Part shown: positions 1 through 8,692 of the stretch, piece after piece
Layout of the letters: every line of letters starts with the position of its first letter
How positions within the stretch are numbered: the stretch's first letter is position 1
Assembly: GCF_016599145.1 (NCBI RefSeq)
Contig: NZ_JAENKO010000005.1
Location: forward strand, 53,122 to 117,121
Direction: 5' to 3'
DNA length: 64,000 nt
Source of the DNA: Tomitella cavernea
GTDB taxonomy: Bacteria > Actinomycetota > Actinomycetes > Mycobacteriales > Mycobacteriaceae
Made by a program: the position numbers and the translations under genes
The notes under the pieces: generated by a model
Database searches by the model: none
Told to the model about the DNA's origin: nothing
What the model saw: the letters and a program-made list of their open reading frames with translations, nothing else

Positions 1-278
1 CGGGCGCCACGGTGGAGGATCCGGTGGGCAGCGGCGTGCGGGACACCGAGGAGTCGATCCGCGAGTTCTACAGTGTGGTCGCCGGCATGAAGCAGACGGG
101 CGAGATCTACACGATCCGTATCGCCGGCAGCAGCGCGGCCTTCCACTTCCGCATCACCACGGAGGCGGGCGACCAGACGGTGCAGATCACGCCGATCGAC
201 GTGATGACCTTCGACGACGACGCGAAGATCACCAGCATGCGCGCGTACTGGGGTCCGGGGGACATGGTCGCCAAGTAG
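1..278 (+). CDS. NTF2/SnoaL-like protein, 5' end outside window
   Basis: The reading frame is open from the first bases of the window, so the gene is truncated at its 5' end. The 90 or so visible residues resemble the C-terminal part of a SnoaL/steroid delta-isomerase-like (NTF2 fold) protein: a DPVG turn after the first strand, a helix around EESIREFY, then beta strands ending near MRAYWGPGDM. This fold hosts small isomerases, hydratases and non-catalytic binding proteins, so no substrate can be named. It converges on the membrane protein gene that follows, with an 11-bp gap. Family assignment is by motif pattern only. Confidence 0.65.
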   Translation, partial: GATVEDPVGSGVRDTEESIREFYSVVAGMKQTGEIYTIRIAGSSAAFHFRITTEAGDQTVQITPIDVMTFDDDAKITSMRAYWGPGDMVAK

Positions 279-289
279 GCGCTTGCCGG

Positions 290-1501
290 TCAGCTCGTCG
301 GCGTCAACGCGTGCTCGGCCGGGCCGTCGCCGGCGAGCACCGGCCGCGCCTGCCGCACCGACCAGGCGGCGGCGACGACGGCGATCGCCACCGCGAAGCA
401 GGCGAGTGTGTACCAGAGGTTGCCGATCGGATCGCCGTTCGCCGTGACCCCGTCGACGGCGGCGATGTAGTCCGGCAGCGCCGAGGCCCACAGCACCGCC
501 AGCACCACGAGGTAGACGATGGCGTAGAAGCGGATGAACGGATTGTCGTGCCGGACGGAGTCGGCCCCGGTGAGCAGGCCCGCTCCCGATCCGGGACGCA
601 GCCGCAGCCACTGCCGGGTGAGCACCACGACCGCGATCACCGCGATGGCGGCAAGCTCGATCACGTATCCGGCGGCCCGCCAGCCGTTGCCGCCGATGCC
701 CATGATGGTGGCGGGCATGGGCAGGATGAGCACGCCCACCGATGCGAGAAGGCCGACCACGACCGTGCGGCCCGTCAGCGACCACCCGCCGAAACGCCTG
801 CCGGCGTCGGTGCTTTGCATGCCGAAACGCCTGCCGGCGTCGACATGCCGGCCCACGAAGAACTGCACGCACAGCGCCAGCGACATCGGCCAGAGCGCCG
901 CGAACACCACGATCGACGGCACGGGCACCGCGTCGAGGAACGGTTTGGCGATCTCGTTGTCCGCCGACCACTCCCACCAGCGCAGCTGCGGCCCGAGCTG
1001 GTCGAAGATCTCGTAGAACGCGTGGTGCACGAAGCCCACGCATGCCGCGCCGATGAACACCCCGTAGCGGCGGAACACCCCGAGCATCCGCACAAGTTCG
1101 AACGCCATCGTGGCCATGAGCGGGTAGATCGCCACGATATACAGGGGAAGCCGGCCCCACAAGAAATCGACCGCGAACACGTTGTGGGCGAACATCGTCC
1201 CCAAGTACTCCTCGGTGCCGAAATGGGCCGGGAAGTAGATGGGCGGCTCGATGATGAACAGGAAGAACAGCGCGCCGAACCACAGCACCAGGTTGGTCGG
1301 GTCGCCGTGGCGGCGCAGCCGGACGATCGCGTACAGCAGCGCCAGCACCGAGCCGACGATGATGAGCGTGCCGAGCACCGGCAGGGTCCAGTTCTCCAGG
1401 CCGAAGGGGCTGCGGAACGAGACGACGCCGCCCGTCTCGGCGCACGAGAATCCCATCGAGTGCGCAAGTTCGGCGAAGGCCGGCGAACAGTGGTCGGTCA
1501 T
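290..1501 (-). CDS. Multi-pass membrane protein, unknown function
   Basis: A 403-residue integral membrane protein with about nine or ten hydrophobic segments and no signal peptide or catalytic motif that I recognise. Aromatic, His and acidic residues between the helices (for example FVHHAFYEIF and LRWWEWSADN) might bind a ligand or metal. The ATG start is preceded by AGGGAG at good spacing. The middle of the protein carries a DAGRRFG repeat made by an in-frame 33-bp duplication in the DNA. It lies directly downstream of the predicted metal-dependent hydrolase gene on the same strand (36-bp gap), so the two are probably cotranscribed. Function unknown. Confidence 0.7.
   Translation of the reverse strand: MTDHCSPAFAELAHSMGFSCAETGGVVSFRSPFGLENWTLPVLGTLIIVGSVLALLYAIVRLRRHGDPTNLVLWFGALFFLFIIEPPIYFPAHFGTEEYLGTMFAHNVFAVDFLWGRLPLYIVAIYPLMATMAFELVRMLGVFRRYGVFIGAACVGFVHHAFYEIFDQLGPQLRWWEWSADNEIAKPFLDAVPVPSIVVFAALWPMSLALCVQFFVGRHVDAGRRFGMQSTDAGRRFGGWSLTGRTVVVGLLASVGVLILPMPATIMGIGGNGWRAAGYVIELAAIAVIAVVVLTRQWLRLRPGSGAGLLTGADSVRHDNPFIRFYAIVYLVVLAVLWASALPDYIAAVDGVTANGDPIGNLWYTLACFAVAIAVVAAAWSVRQARPVLAGDGPAEHALTPTS
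788..842. repeat. In-frame 22-bp direct duplication
   Basis: Two identical 22-bp copies at 788-809 and 821-842, 33 bp apart, inside the membrane protein gene. They encode the repeated DAGRRFG peptide in a loop between predicted helices. The 33-bp period keeps frame, as expected of a slippage duplication. Confidence 0.85.
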
Positions 1502-1537
1502 GCGGAACTCCCTGTAACGGACTGTCGGTGAGCGGGG

Positions 1538-2470
1538 TCAGGAAGCGGTGGAGGCGGATCCGGCCGTGTACCAGCGCGTGACGTCGTAGCCGTCGTCGTA
1601 GCGGCGGAACCACACGTCGGCGAGCGCAGGCAGGTTCTCATGCTCGGGGTTGTGCCGGGGAAGCTGGCTGCGCACGGTGCCGGCGAGCGCGACGAGCTGC
1701 TCGCGCATCGGGAGCGCCGTGAACGCGCGTGGCATGGGGCCGCGGTCGACGTACTCCATGCCCGGGATCAGCTTGGACAGGCGCTGACGGCGTCGGTAGT
1801 TGGCGAACATGCACATCGCATCCACCTGCCGATCCTCCAGCGGCACATGCTTGTTGAATCCCTCGCAGGCGATGCGGATGACGTCGAGCACGTGCTTGAA
1901 GATCGATGGCGCCATGCGCATGCGGTAGGTGTCGCTGCCGATCACCGAGTCGAAGATGATCAGCGCGGAGCTGCGGTGCTCCACCTCCTCGACGAAATGC
2001 CAGATGAACAGCGATGCCACGCGGTCGTCGCCCGGACGGAACAGCCGCGCTTCGTTGTCGAGCATCAGCTTGAACACCGGGGTGAAGGTGGCCTCCAGGT
2101 CCGCGGTGTAGGCGAGGCGGTAGTCGGCGGAGGTCTCCACCGCGAGCTTGTCGAAGGCACCGATGACACCGTCGAGGGTCTCCTGCAGCGACGGGTACCG
2201 GCGCACGAGCGCGGCGGCGTGCTGGCGGTGGGCGGCCGAGTGCTGACCCTCCTGGCGGACGAACGCGGTGGCCTCGCCCGCGATGTCCGGGTCGGTGATC
2301 CTGGGCATGACTTCGCGGATCATGTTGACGATCATCTTCTCGAACCCGATGGCCAAAAACGACACGGCATTGGCCATCGCGGAGAACGACGGGTTGTCGG
2401 GGTTCCAGTTGAAGGGGACGTCGTACTCGTCGAAGGCGAAGCGCATCTTGCGCATCTGCAGGTCGGTCAT
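1538..2470 (-). CDS. Predicted metal-dependent hydrolase (PF10118 type)
   Basis: A 310-residue protein matching the PF10118 family of predicted metal-dependent hydrolases. It has the family's all-helical look and its conserved acidic/His clusters EGQHSAAH (about residues 74-81) and EEVEHR (about 160-165), probable ligands of a metal centre. Biochemistry of the family is poorly known. I place the start at the second candidate (ATG 2470) because a GGCGAGGAG ribosome site lies seven bases upstream of it; an earlier GTG at 2476 is too close to that site. It is divergent from a TetR gene, which probably regulates it. Confidence 0.8.
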   Translation of the reverse strand: MTDLQMRKMRFAFDEYDVPFNWNPDNPSFSAMANAVSFLAIGFEKMIVNMIREVMPRITDPDIAGEATAFVRQEGQHSAAHRQHAAALVRRYPSLQETLDGVIGAFDKLAVETSADYRLAYTADLEATFTPVFKLMLDNEARLFRPGDDRVASLFIWHFVEEVEHRSSALIIFDSVIGSDTYRMRMAPSIFKHVLDVIRIACEGFNKHVPLEDRQVDAMCMFANYRRRQRLSKLIPGMEYVDRGPMPRAFTALPMREQLVALAGTVRSQLPRHNPEHENLPALADVWFRRYDDGYDVTRWYTAGSASTAS

Positions 2471-2524
2471 CGGCACACTCCTCGCCGTCCGGCGCCGCGC
2501 GGCGGCGCGCAGGGGTTATACGAA

Positions 2525-2550
2525 CATACAACCAGTCGGATTACTGTATG
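2525..2550. promoter_or_regulatory. Candidate TetR operator
   Basis: An inverted repeat CATACA-N14-TGTATG lies in the divergent gap between the PF10118 hydrolase and the TetR gene. It falls in an A+T-richer patch that probably holds the hydrolase promoter. A site of this kind usually binds the adjacent dimeric TetR protein. Not more than a candidate. Confidence 0.4.
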
Positions 2551-2708
2551 GTCAATGGCGGGTGCATCGCGTCAGGTGCCGGCGGTCTTCGCGCGGGGTA
2601 GGCGGTGGGGCGCGTGGTAGCGTCGGCCGGGCCGCCCAGCGGCGGTGCGGGGTGAAGGGAATCCGTGCGCCCCGGGGCACGGGGCATTGCGAGACGAGGA
2701 CACGGCTG

Positions 2709-3317
2709 GTGGCGCGCAGACGAGGCTGGGGCGGTGCACCCCCCGCCAACGATGAAGAGGCCGCCGAGAGGATCGTCGCCGCGGCGGTGGCACTGATCAC
2801 TGAGACCGGGTCCGGTATCACCATCGCCGACGTGGCCGAACGGCTGGGCGTGATCCGGCAGACCGTGTACCGCTACTTCCCCAGCGCCGACTCGCTCATG
2901 CGCGCGGCCGCGATCGCCTCGGTCGACGGCTTCCTCGACCGTCTCACTGCGCACGTCCACGGCCTCACCGACCCGGCCGGCGCGATGGTGGAGGCGGTAC
3001 TCTACACGCTCGAGGAGGTCCACCGGATCCCCCACCTGGGCCTCATGCTCTCCGGCGAACATGCGCAGGGGGTCACTGCGCCCGAGGCGATCGGCTTCGG
3101 CATGACGATGATCCGCCGGTTCGACGTGGACTGGGGGGCCCATGGCTACGATGACGCGGCGCTGCGGGAGCTCGTCGAGTTCGTGCTGCGGACCATGCAG
3201 TCGTTCTTCCTGTCGCCCGCGGACCCCGCCTGGGGGCGCGCGGTTCTGCGGCGCTATCTGGACCGGTGGATGGGCACGGCGATCGCCGCGCAGGCGCAGA
3301 TCACCCCCGCGCGGTAG
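2709..3317 (+). CDS. TetR-family transcriptional regulator
   Basis: A 202-residue regulator with a typical TetR N-terminus: helix-turn-helix around residues 37-58 (ITIADVAERLGV, then QTVYRYFPSADSL), followed by a helical ligand-binding region with no recognisable specificity. The GTG start at 2709 has an acgagga ribosome site eight bases upstream; longer readings of the frame run into the hydrolase gene and its promoter. It is divergent from the PF10118 hydrolase gene, suggesting local repression of that gene and its membrane partner. Confidence 0.85.
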   Translation: MARRRGWGGAPPANDEEAAERIVAAAVALITETGSGITIADVAERLGVIRQTVYRYFPSADSLMRAAAIASVDGFLDRLTAHVHGLTDPAGAMVEAVLYTLEEVHRIPHLGLMLSGEHAQGVTAPEAIGFGMTMIRRFDVDWGAHGYDDAALRELVEFVLRTMQSFFLSPADPAWGRAVLRRYLDRWMGTAIAAQAQITPAR

Positions 3318-3441
3318 GGGCGGCCGGGTCCTGGCCGATCCGGCCTCCGGCGAGGTCGAGCACCGATTGCCGCCGAAGCCGCTGGAACGCGCGCTCGAAC
3401 TGTGCACGCGGTGCGCGGATTGCAGGGCGGGTCGCAGCGTG

Positions 3442-4137
3442 TCAGCGCCCGGTGGGGCGCAGCACGATCTCGGTGGGGTGCGCGTCCGCGGGTGTGCGCA
3501 CGGCGTTGCCGACGGCGCGGGCGACGGTGGCGGGCGCGAGGAACCGCCGCGGGTTGTACGTCGCGCCCTCGGAGGCGACGATTGCCCGCTGCATGGGGGT
3601 GTCGATGCGTCCGGGGTGCACGGAGGTCACGCGCAGCCCCGGCTCTTCCTGGCGGAGCGCGTCTCCGAACGCCCGCAATGCGAACTTGCTGGCGGCGTAG
3701 GAGCCCCACCCGGGGTTGGCGCGCAGACCGGCCCCCGAGTTGATGAGCACCACGTGGCCGCCCGCCGCGCGCAGTGCGGGGAGCAGCGCGCGGGTGAGCT
3801 CGACGACGGCGAACACATTGGCTTCGAAGGTGCGTCGCCACTGCCCGGCGTCCGACTCGTCCACGGAACCGAGTTCGCAGATCCCTGCGCTGTGCACGAG
3901 CACGTCGAGCCTGTCGATGCGTGCAGTGGCCTCGGCGACGGCCGTCGCCGAGGTGAGATCCACCCGCCACTGTTCGGCGCCGGGCAGTTCGGCCGCCAGC
4001 GCGCCCAGCTGCGACGCGTCGCGGCCGCCGAGCAGCAGGCGATGGTCGGCGGCGAGCTCGCGCGCGATGTCCGCCCCGAGCCCGCTGGACGCGCCCGTGA
4101 CCAGCGCGGTCCGTGTGACGGCGTCGGTGCTGGTCAT
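3442..4137 (-). CDS. Short-chain dehydrogenase/reductase
   Basis: A 231-residue classical SDR. Visible are the Rossmann TGASSGLG cofactor loop (about residues 12-19), the NVFAVV strand with the structural Asn, the catalytic Ser in LINSGAG, and YAASK with the catalytic Tyr and Lys. NADP(H) use is plausible because an Arg (GGRDAS) follows the second strand. Substrate unknown. The ATG at 4137 has GGAGG six bases upstream. It is divergent from the flavin reductase gene and convergent with the TetR gene. Confidence 0.88.
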   Translation of the reverse strand: MTSTDAVTRTALVTGASSGLGADIARELAADHRLLLGGRDASQLGALAAELPGAEQWRVDLTSATAVAEATARIDRLDVLVHSAGICELGSVDESDAGQWRRTFEANVFAVVELTRALLPALRAAGGHVVLINSGAGLRANPGWGSYAASKFALRAFGDALRQEEPGLRVTSVHPGRIDTPMQRAIVASEGATYNPRRFLAPATVARAVGNAVRTPADAHPTEIVLRPTGR

Positions 4138-4215
4138 GTGATGCCTCCAAGGTGCGGCCGTACCGGTCCGCGGGTCCGGGATGTGGATCGCTGTCCGGGC
4201 TGGGACGATGGCCGT

Positions 4216-4770
4216 ATGGTAACTGCGGCGCGCGGCGGCGGACAGCGACGGCTGATCGACCAGGACGAGCTGCGGCGTGTACTGGGGAACTTCTGCACCG
4301 GGGTCACCGTGATCACCGCCCTGCACTACGGCGCACCGCAGGGATTCGCGTGCCAGTCGGTGACGTCGCTGTCGCTGGACCCGCCCTTCGTCTCGTTCTG
4401 CCCCGCCAAAAGTTCCCGTAGCTGGCCACTCATGCGCGGCGCGGGCGGGATCTGCGTCAACGTGCTCTCGCACGAACAGCTGCAGCTGTGCCGTCGATTC
4501 GCCACGAGCGGAGCGGGGAAGTTCGAGGACACCGCCTGGGAGCCCGCGCTCAACGGCGCCCCGGCGCTGCACGGCACGCTGGCGCGTATCGAGGCCGAGG
4601 TGGAGTTCGAGCACGACGCGGGCGACCACACGATCGTGATCGCCCGCGTCAGCGAGCTGGAGGTGCACCGGCAGGCCGATCCGTTGCTGTTCTTTCGCGG
4701 CGGGTACGGCAGCTTCGTGCCTTCCCGGCCGGGGGACGGGCAGGCGCGCTCCGGGTTCGCTCAGACCTGA
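4216..4770 (+). CDS. Flavin reductase domain protein
   Basis: A 184-residue FMN-binding flavin reductase (PF01613, HpaC/HsaB-like). The family features are VLGNFCTGVTVIT near the start, the SVTSLSLDPPFVSFCP flavin-binding stretch and the conserved GDHTIVIARV motif. Such proteins pass reduced FMN or FAD to a partner monooxygenase, often in aromatic or steroid-ring catabolism; no partner oxygenase is adjacent, so the partner is unknown. It converges on the MFS transporter gene. No strong ribosome site precedes the ATG. Confidence 0.85.
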   Translation: MVTAARGGGQRRLIDQDELRRVLGNFCTGVTVITALHYGAPQGFACQSVTSLSLDPPFVSFCPAKSSRSWPLMRGAGGICVNVLSHEQLQLCRRFATSGAGKFEDTAWEPALNGAPALHGTLARIEAEVEFEHDAGDHTIVIARVSELEVHRQADPLLFFRGGYGSFVPSRPGDGQARSGFAQT

Positions 4771-4789
4771 TGCCTCCCAGGCGGCCGGG

Positions 4790-6145
4790 TCAGGCGCGGG
4801 AGTGCACGGTATCGGTGTCGCCTGGGTGCGGCTCCAGTTCCGCCTCGTCGACCGCTTGCGCGGGTCCCTCGGCGGCGACCTCGTCTTCGAGGACCTCGAG
4901 CTCGCGCTCGGCGCGCGGCTGCGTTGTGGGGCGCAGCGCAAGGAAGCCGACGGCGACGAGGCAGCACAGCGCTCCGGCCCAGAACGGCGCGGCCATCGCG
5001 GGATCGTCGCCGGAGCCGAACCACTCGGCGAGGTGGCCGACGAGGATGGCGGAGACGGCGCCGCCCATCCAGCGCAGGAAGTTGTAGCCGGCGCTGGACA
5101 CGGATCGCACCGTGCCGGCCGAGCTCATCGCCGCGCCGGTGAACAGCGTGTTGAGGACGCCGGACACCAGGCCGGAGACGACGACGCCGACGACGATGAG
5201 CGCTTCGGATTCGACGGCGGTGCCGACTGCGATGATGGCGAGCACGACGGCGCAAAGGAACACCGCGCCCATGAGACCGTGCCGCTCGCCGAATTTCGCC
5301 GAGACGCGCGGCGCGATGAATACGCCGGAGATCGCGACGCACACGCCCCAGCCGAAGAAGACGAAGCCGATGTAATAGGCCCCCTTGCCCAGGGCGAACG
5401 GGGCCCAGGCGATCACGGCGAAGAACGCTGCCGTGTAGAACGCGGAGCCGATGGACGTCATCAGCAGGTTCCGGTCTTTGAGTGCGCGGAGCGGGTCGGT
5501 GAGCCGGATCGGCGTGCGGTGCGCCTTGTCCCCGTCGCGCTGGAGCATGATGACGCACAGCAGCGCGCCGATGGCCATGAGGATGGCGGTGCCGGCGAAC
5601 GGCCCGCGCCACGAGATGCTGCCGAGCACGGCGCCCGCCAGCGGCCCGACGGCCAGGCCGAGGCCCAGCGCCGCCTCGTACATGAGGATTGCGCCTTTCT
5701 GGCCGCCGGTGGCGGCGCCGACGATCACCGACAGCGCCGTGGCGATGAAGAACGCGTTGCCCAGGCCCCAGAGGGCTCGCAGCCACACGAGTTGCTCGAT
5801 GGTGCCGGCGAAGGCGCACAGCCCGGCGGCGATGACGATGAGGATCAGCCCGGCGACTACGGTGCGCTTGGCGCCGAAGCGGTAGCTCATCAGCCCGGTG
5901 AGCAGCATCGCGAACACCTGCACGCCCAGGTAGGACGCGAACAGCAGGGTGGTCTGCGAAGGCGTGGCGTGCAGTGCCTCGGTGATGGTGTTGAGGATCG
6001 GGTCCACCAGGCCGATGCCCATGAACGCGATGACTGCGGCGAAGGCCGTGACCCAGACCTGCTTGGGCTGGCCCTTGAGCGCATCGAGCAGTCCGGGATG
6101 TTCGTCGGCGTGGGCTGGTGGTGCGCCCTGCGGGGTGGTGCTCAT
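4790..6145 (-). CDS. MFS drug/metabolite exporter
   Basis: A 451-residue, 12-helix major facilitator transporter. The A-like motif between helices 2 and 3 is present (GLMSYRFGAKRTV), and GPLAGAVLG in helix 5 fits the antiporter motif C of drug exporters. The C-terminal 45 residues are an acidic cytoplasmic tail. It overlaps the upstream MarR gene by four bases (ATGA), so the two are translationally coupled, and MarR probably controls its own repression and that of this pump. Confidence 0.88.
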   Translation of the reverse strand: MSTTPQGAPPAHADEHPGLLDALKGQPKQVWVTAFAAVIAFMGIGLVDPILNTITEALHATPSQTTLLFASYLGVQVFAMLLTGLMSYRFGAKRTVVAGLILIVIAAGLCAFAGTIEQLVWLRALWGLGNAFFIATALSVIVGAATGGQKGAILMYEAALGLGLAVGPLAGAVLGSISWRGPFAGTAILMAIGALLCVIMLQRDGDKAHRTPIRLTDPLRALKDRNLLMTSIGSAFYTAAFFAVIAWAPFALGKGAYYIGFVFFGWGVCVAISGVFIAPRVSAKFGERHGLMGAVFLCAVVLAIIAVGTAVESEALIVVGVVVSGLVSGVLNTLFTGAAMSSAGTVRSVSSAGYNFLRWMGGAVSAILVGHLAEWFGSGDDPAMAAPFWAGALCCLVAVGFLALRPTTQPRAERELEVLEDEVAAEGPAQAVDEAELEPHPGDTDTVHSRA

Positions 6146-6699
6146 CGTGCGTGCGTCTCGCTTTCCTGGAAATGCGGTGTGCCGGGTCCGTCGGTGTCGC
6201 CCGCACCGGCGGGGCCCGGGAGGTCCAGCGCGAGCATGGCGTTGAGCGCGGGGACGGATGCGGCGATCGCCTGGCGGTCGCCGTCGGTGAGCTGTTCGAG
6301 GAGCGCGGCGAGTAGGACGTTGCGCTCGCGGGCCACGTGCCCCAGGCGTTCGCGACCGGACGCGGTGAGTTCGACGAGCACGGCGCGCCCGTCGTCGGGA
6401 TCGGGCCTGCGCTGGACCAGTCCGAGTTTCTCCACGCGCCGGATGATGGCGGTGGCGGTGGGCATGCGGATCTGCTCGCGTTCGGCGAGCTCCCCCATGC
6501 GCAGCGGACCGTGGTCGAGCACGGTGGTCAACGCCGTGCTCTGCGCGGGTGTGAGTTCGACGGACGGTACGCGGCGGCGCACGAGGTTGTTCAGGCGCAG
6601 TAGCACCGGACGCAGGTCGGCGGCCAGCACGGCCTCGTCGCTGGAAAACCGAGGTGCCGTCGATTGGGACGCCTGTGCAGTCACCGTCTTGTCGGACAT
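6142..6699 (-). CDS. MarR-family regulator
   Basis: A 185-residue MarR-type winged-helix repressor. The recognition region MGELAEREQIRMPTATAIIRRVEKLGLVQRRPDPDDGRAVLVELT shows the wing with its conserved D-DGR signature. It is the first gene of a two-gene operon with the MFS exporter. The ATG at 6699 lies inside a perfect operator-like palindrome and has no ribosome site, so the message is probably leaderless. Confidence 0.88.
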   Translation of the reverse strand: MSDKTVTAQASQSTAPRFSSDEAVLAADLRPVLLRLNNLVRRRVPSVELTPAQSTALTTVLDHGPLRMGELAEREQIRMPTATAIIRRVEKLGLVQRRPDPDDGRAVLVELTASGRERLGHVARERNVLLAALLEQLTDGDRQAIAASVPALNAMLALDLPGPAGAGDTDGPGTPHFQESETHAR

Positions 6700-6722
6700 A
6701 GTTAGTAAGTCTAACTAACTAT
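6698..6722. promoter_or_regulatory. MarR operator-like palindrome
   Basis: Perfect 8-bp arms ATAGTTAG and CTAACTAT separated by nine bases, overlapping the marR start codon on the minus strand. The size, symmetry and A+T richness in a G+C-rich background fit a MarR dimer site and autorepression. Confidence 0.65.
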
Positions 6723-6805
6723 CACCAGAGCATAAAGCGGAGACGGCGTGGCGTCTGTCACCCGTCGCCCTTGCGGTAGCCGTGAACGTGCGTCACACTA
6801 AGAGC

Positions 6806-7633
6806 ATGGAGCTGGCTTACGATATCCGCGGGGAAGGCCCCACCCTGGTGCTGGTGCACGGCGTGATCCATCGGCGCCACGCGTGGGACCCGGTGGTCGA
6901 CCTGCTCGCCCGGCACCGCAGGGTGGTCACCGTCGACCTGCCCGGGCACGGTGACTCCCCGGAGATGCCCGAGGGCCCGAACCCGCTGCAGATCGGGGCC
7001 GACCTCGCCGTCGAGTTCTTCCGCGAGATCGCGCCCGAGGAGAAGGTGCACGTGGCCGGCAACTCGCTGGGCGGCTGGATCGCGCTCGAGGCGGCCGCGC
7101 GCGGCGAGGTCGCATCGGCCACCGGCCTGTCCCCTGCAGGCTTCTTCGCCGGCGCGCTCGACCAGGCGCGCGCGGTCAACACGTTCCGCACCCTGCGTTG
7201 GGCCACGCGACGGATGGGCGGGACGCGCGATGCGTTCGTCAGCAACCGCGTGGGGAAGTCGGTGGGTATGGGCGTGTTCATGTCGCACCCGTGGCGTGTG
7301 CCCGCGGAGACGGCCCGTATTGATGCGGAAAGCCTGCTCAGCAACAAGGTGATCGACCGCGGGCTCAGCGCGGACTTCGCGTTCAGCCGCCCCGTCGACA
7401 CGTCCGTGCCGGTCACCGTGGCGTGGGGGAGGCGCGACCTCGTCCTGCCCTGCTACGAAGCCAAACGCGTGCATCAGGCGTTTCCGCAGGCCGAGGTGAC
7501 GATCATCCCTGGCGTCGGTCACGTGCCGATGTGGGACAATCCGCAGCTGGTGGCGTCGATCCTGCTCGCCGGCAGCGCGGGGCCGACGGTGCCGCGCTGC
7601 GCACCGGGTGCGCAGGCCCGTCCGGCGAGCTGA
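6806..7633 (+). CDS. Alpha/beta-fold hydrolase
   Basis: A 275-residue single-domain alpha/beta hydrolase. The oxyanion loop VHGVIH, the nucleophile elbow GNSLGG, the acid Asp in WGRRDLVLP and the catalytic His in GVGHVPMWDN are all present and correctly ordered, so the enzyme should be active. Substrate unknown. The start could be ATG 6806 or an in-frame GTG at 6782; neither has a strong ribosome site. I prefer 6806 because homology-like sequence begins with MELAYDIRGEGP. A tandem repeat separates it from the convergent LLM gene. Confidence 0.85.
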   Translation: MELAYDIRGEGPTLVLVHGVIHRRHAWDPVVDLLARHRRVVTVDLPGHGDSPEMPEGPNPLQIGADLAVEFFREIAPEEKVHVAGNSLGGWIALEAAARGEVASATGLSPAGFFAGALDQARAVNTFRTLRWATRRMGGTRDAFVSNRVGKSVGMGVFMSHPWRVPAETARIDAESLLSNKVIDRGLSADFAFSRPVDTSVPVTVAWGRRDLVLPCYEAKRVHQAFPQAEVTIIPGVGHVPMWDNPQLVASILLAGSAGPTVPRCAPGAQARPAS

Positions 7634-7640
7634 CGCCGCG

Positions 7641-7748
7641 AGTCGAACCGACGGGCAGAGTCGAACCGACGGGCAGAGTCGAACCGACGGGCAGAGTCGA
7701 ACCGACGGGCAGAGTCGAACCGACGGGCAGAGTCGAACCGACGGGCAG
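7641..7748. repeat. Perfect 18-bp tandem repeat, six copies
   Basis: Six uninterrupted identical copies of an 18-bp unit (AGTCGAACCGACGGGCAG) fill the gap between two convergent genes. The array begins eight bases after one stop codon and ends two bases before the other. Perfect identity argues for recent expansion, making this a likely variable-number locus. It is also a multiple of three and open in several frames. Confidence 0.95.
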
Positions 7749-7750
7749 AG

Positions 7751-8560
7751 TCAGGCCCGCGAGTCCCGCCAGGCCAGCGCCTGCCGGAGTTCGCCGAAGT
7801 CGTAGTCGGGGCCGCCGGATGCGACGGTGAACAGCGTGGCACCCTGCGCCACCAGCTGGTCTGCCCGCTGCTCGGGGGTGTGGCCGTCGTCCGAGGCGGT
7901 GGGCCAGGGCACCGAGCGTTCGATCTCCGCCGGGTCCCGGCCCACGCCGGCGCAGTGCCGATCCAGGGCGTCGAGCTTCTCCGGGTAGCCGTCCGGGTCG
8001 GCGAACGAGTGCCAGATGTCCGCGTGACGGGCCACGTGCCGGAGCGTCTTGCGCACTCCTCCCCCGCCGACGAGCACCGGGATCCTGCGTGTGGGCGGCG
8101 GGTCCAGGCGGGGCAGCCGCGCCGCGATGCGGTCGAGGTTCTCCCCCAGCAGGTCGATGCGCGAGCCCTTGGTGCCGAACTCGTAGCCGTACTGCTCGTA
8201 GTCCTTGGCGAACCAGCCCGCGCCGACGCCGAGGATGAGCCGCCCGCCGCTGATGTGGTCGACGGTGCGGGCCATGTCCGCCAGCAGGTCCGGGTTGCGG
8301 TATCCGCCGCCCGTGACCAGCGCACCGATCTCGATGCGCTCGGTCTGCTCGGCCCACGCGCCCAGCATCGTCCAGCACTCGAAGTGCGCGCCGTCGATGC
8401 GGCCCTGCGCATCCGGGTAGAGCGGAAAGAAGTGGTCCCAGTTGAAGGCGATGTCCACACCGGCGTCCTCGGCGCGCAGCACGGCGTCGCGGATCATTCC
8501 GTAGCGGGGGGCGTGCTGCGGCTGGAGCTGCACGCCGACGCGGATGGGGCGGTCCGTCAT
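7751..8560 (-). CDS. LLM-class F420-dependent oxidoreductase
   Basis: A 269-residue luciferase-like (TIM-barrel) protein. Family signatures include FNWDHFFPLY near the first strands, the IEIGALVTGGGYRNP stretch, and DHISGGRLILGVGAGW, the glycine-rich segment typical of F420-dependent LLM enzymes. Actinobacteria of this group make F420, so that cofactor is likely. The substrate is unknown. ATG 8560 has a good GGAGGTC ribosome site. The 3' end abuts the 18-bp repeat array. Confidence 0.85.
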   Translation of the reverse strand: MTDRPIRVGVQLQPQHAPRYGMIRDAVLRAEDAGVDIAFNWDHFFPLYPDAQGRIDGAHFECWTMLGAWAEQTERIEIGALVTGGGYRNPDLLADMARTVDHISGGRLILGVGAGWFAKDYEQYGYEFGTKGSRIDLLGENLDRIAARLPRLDPPPTRRIPVLVGGGGVRKTLRHVARHADIWHSFADPDGYPEKLDALDRHCAGVGRDPAEIERSVPWPTASDDGHTPEQRADQLVAQGATLFTVASGGPDYDFGELRQALAWRDSRA

Positions 8561-8692
8561 GGGCTGACCTCCGAAGGTGTCGGGTGTGCGTTCACCACGA
8601 CTGTATGCACAAACCGCCGCGATCGCGCCGGGTCCGGCGGGTTGCGCATACGCTCGGCGGGGGTGACAGGCGGACGGCGGGTGCGCGCACCG

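Noticed and set aside
311..1531. Long plus-strand frame opposite the membrane protein
   Set aside because: Arg/His/Glu-rich low-complexity translation typical of the antisense of a high-GC gene; the minus strand has a clear membrane topology and ribosome site.
7641..7748. Possible CRISPR array
   Set aside because: The 18-bp units abut with no spacers and no cas genes are present; it is a simple tandem repeat.
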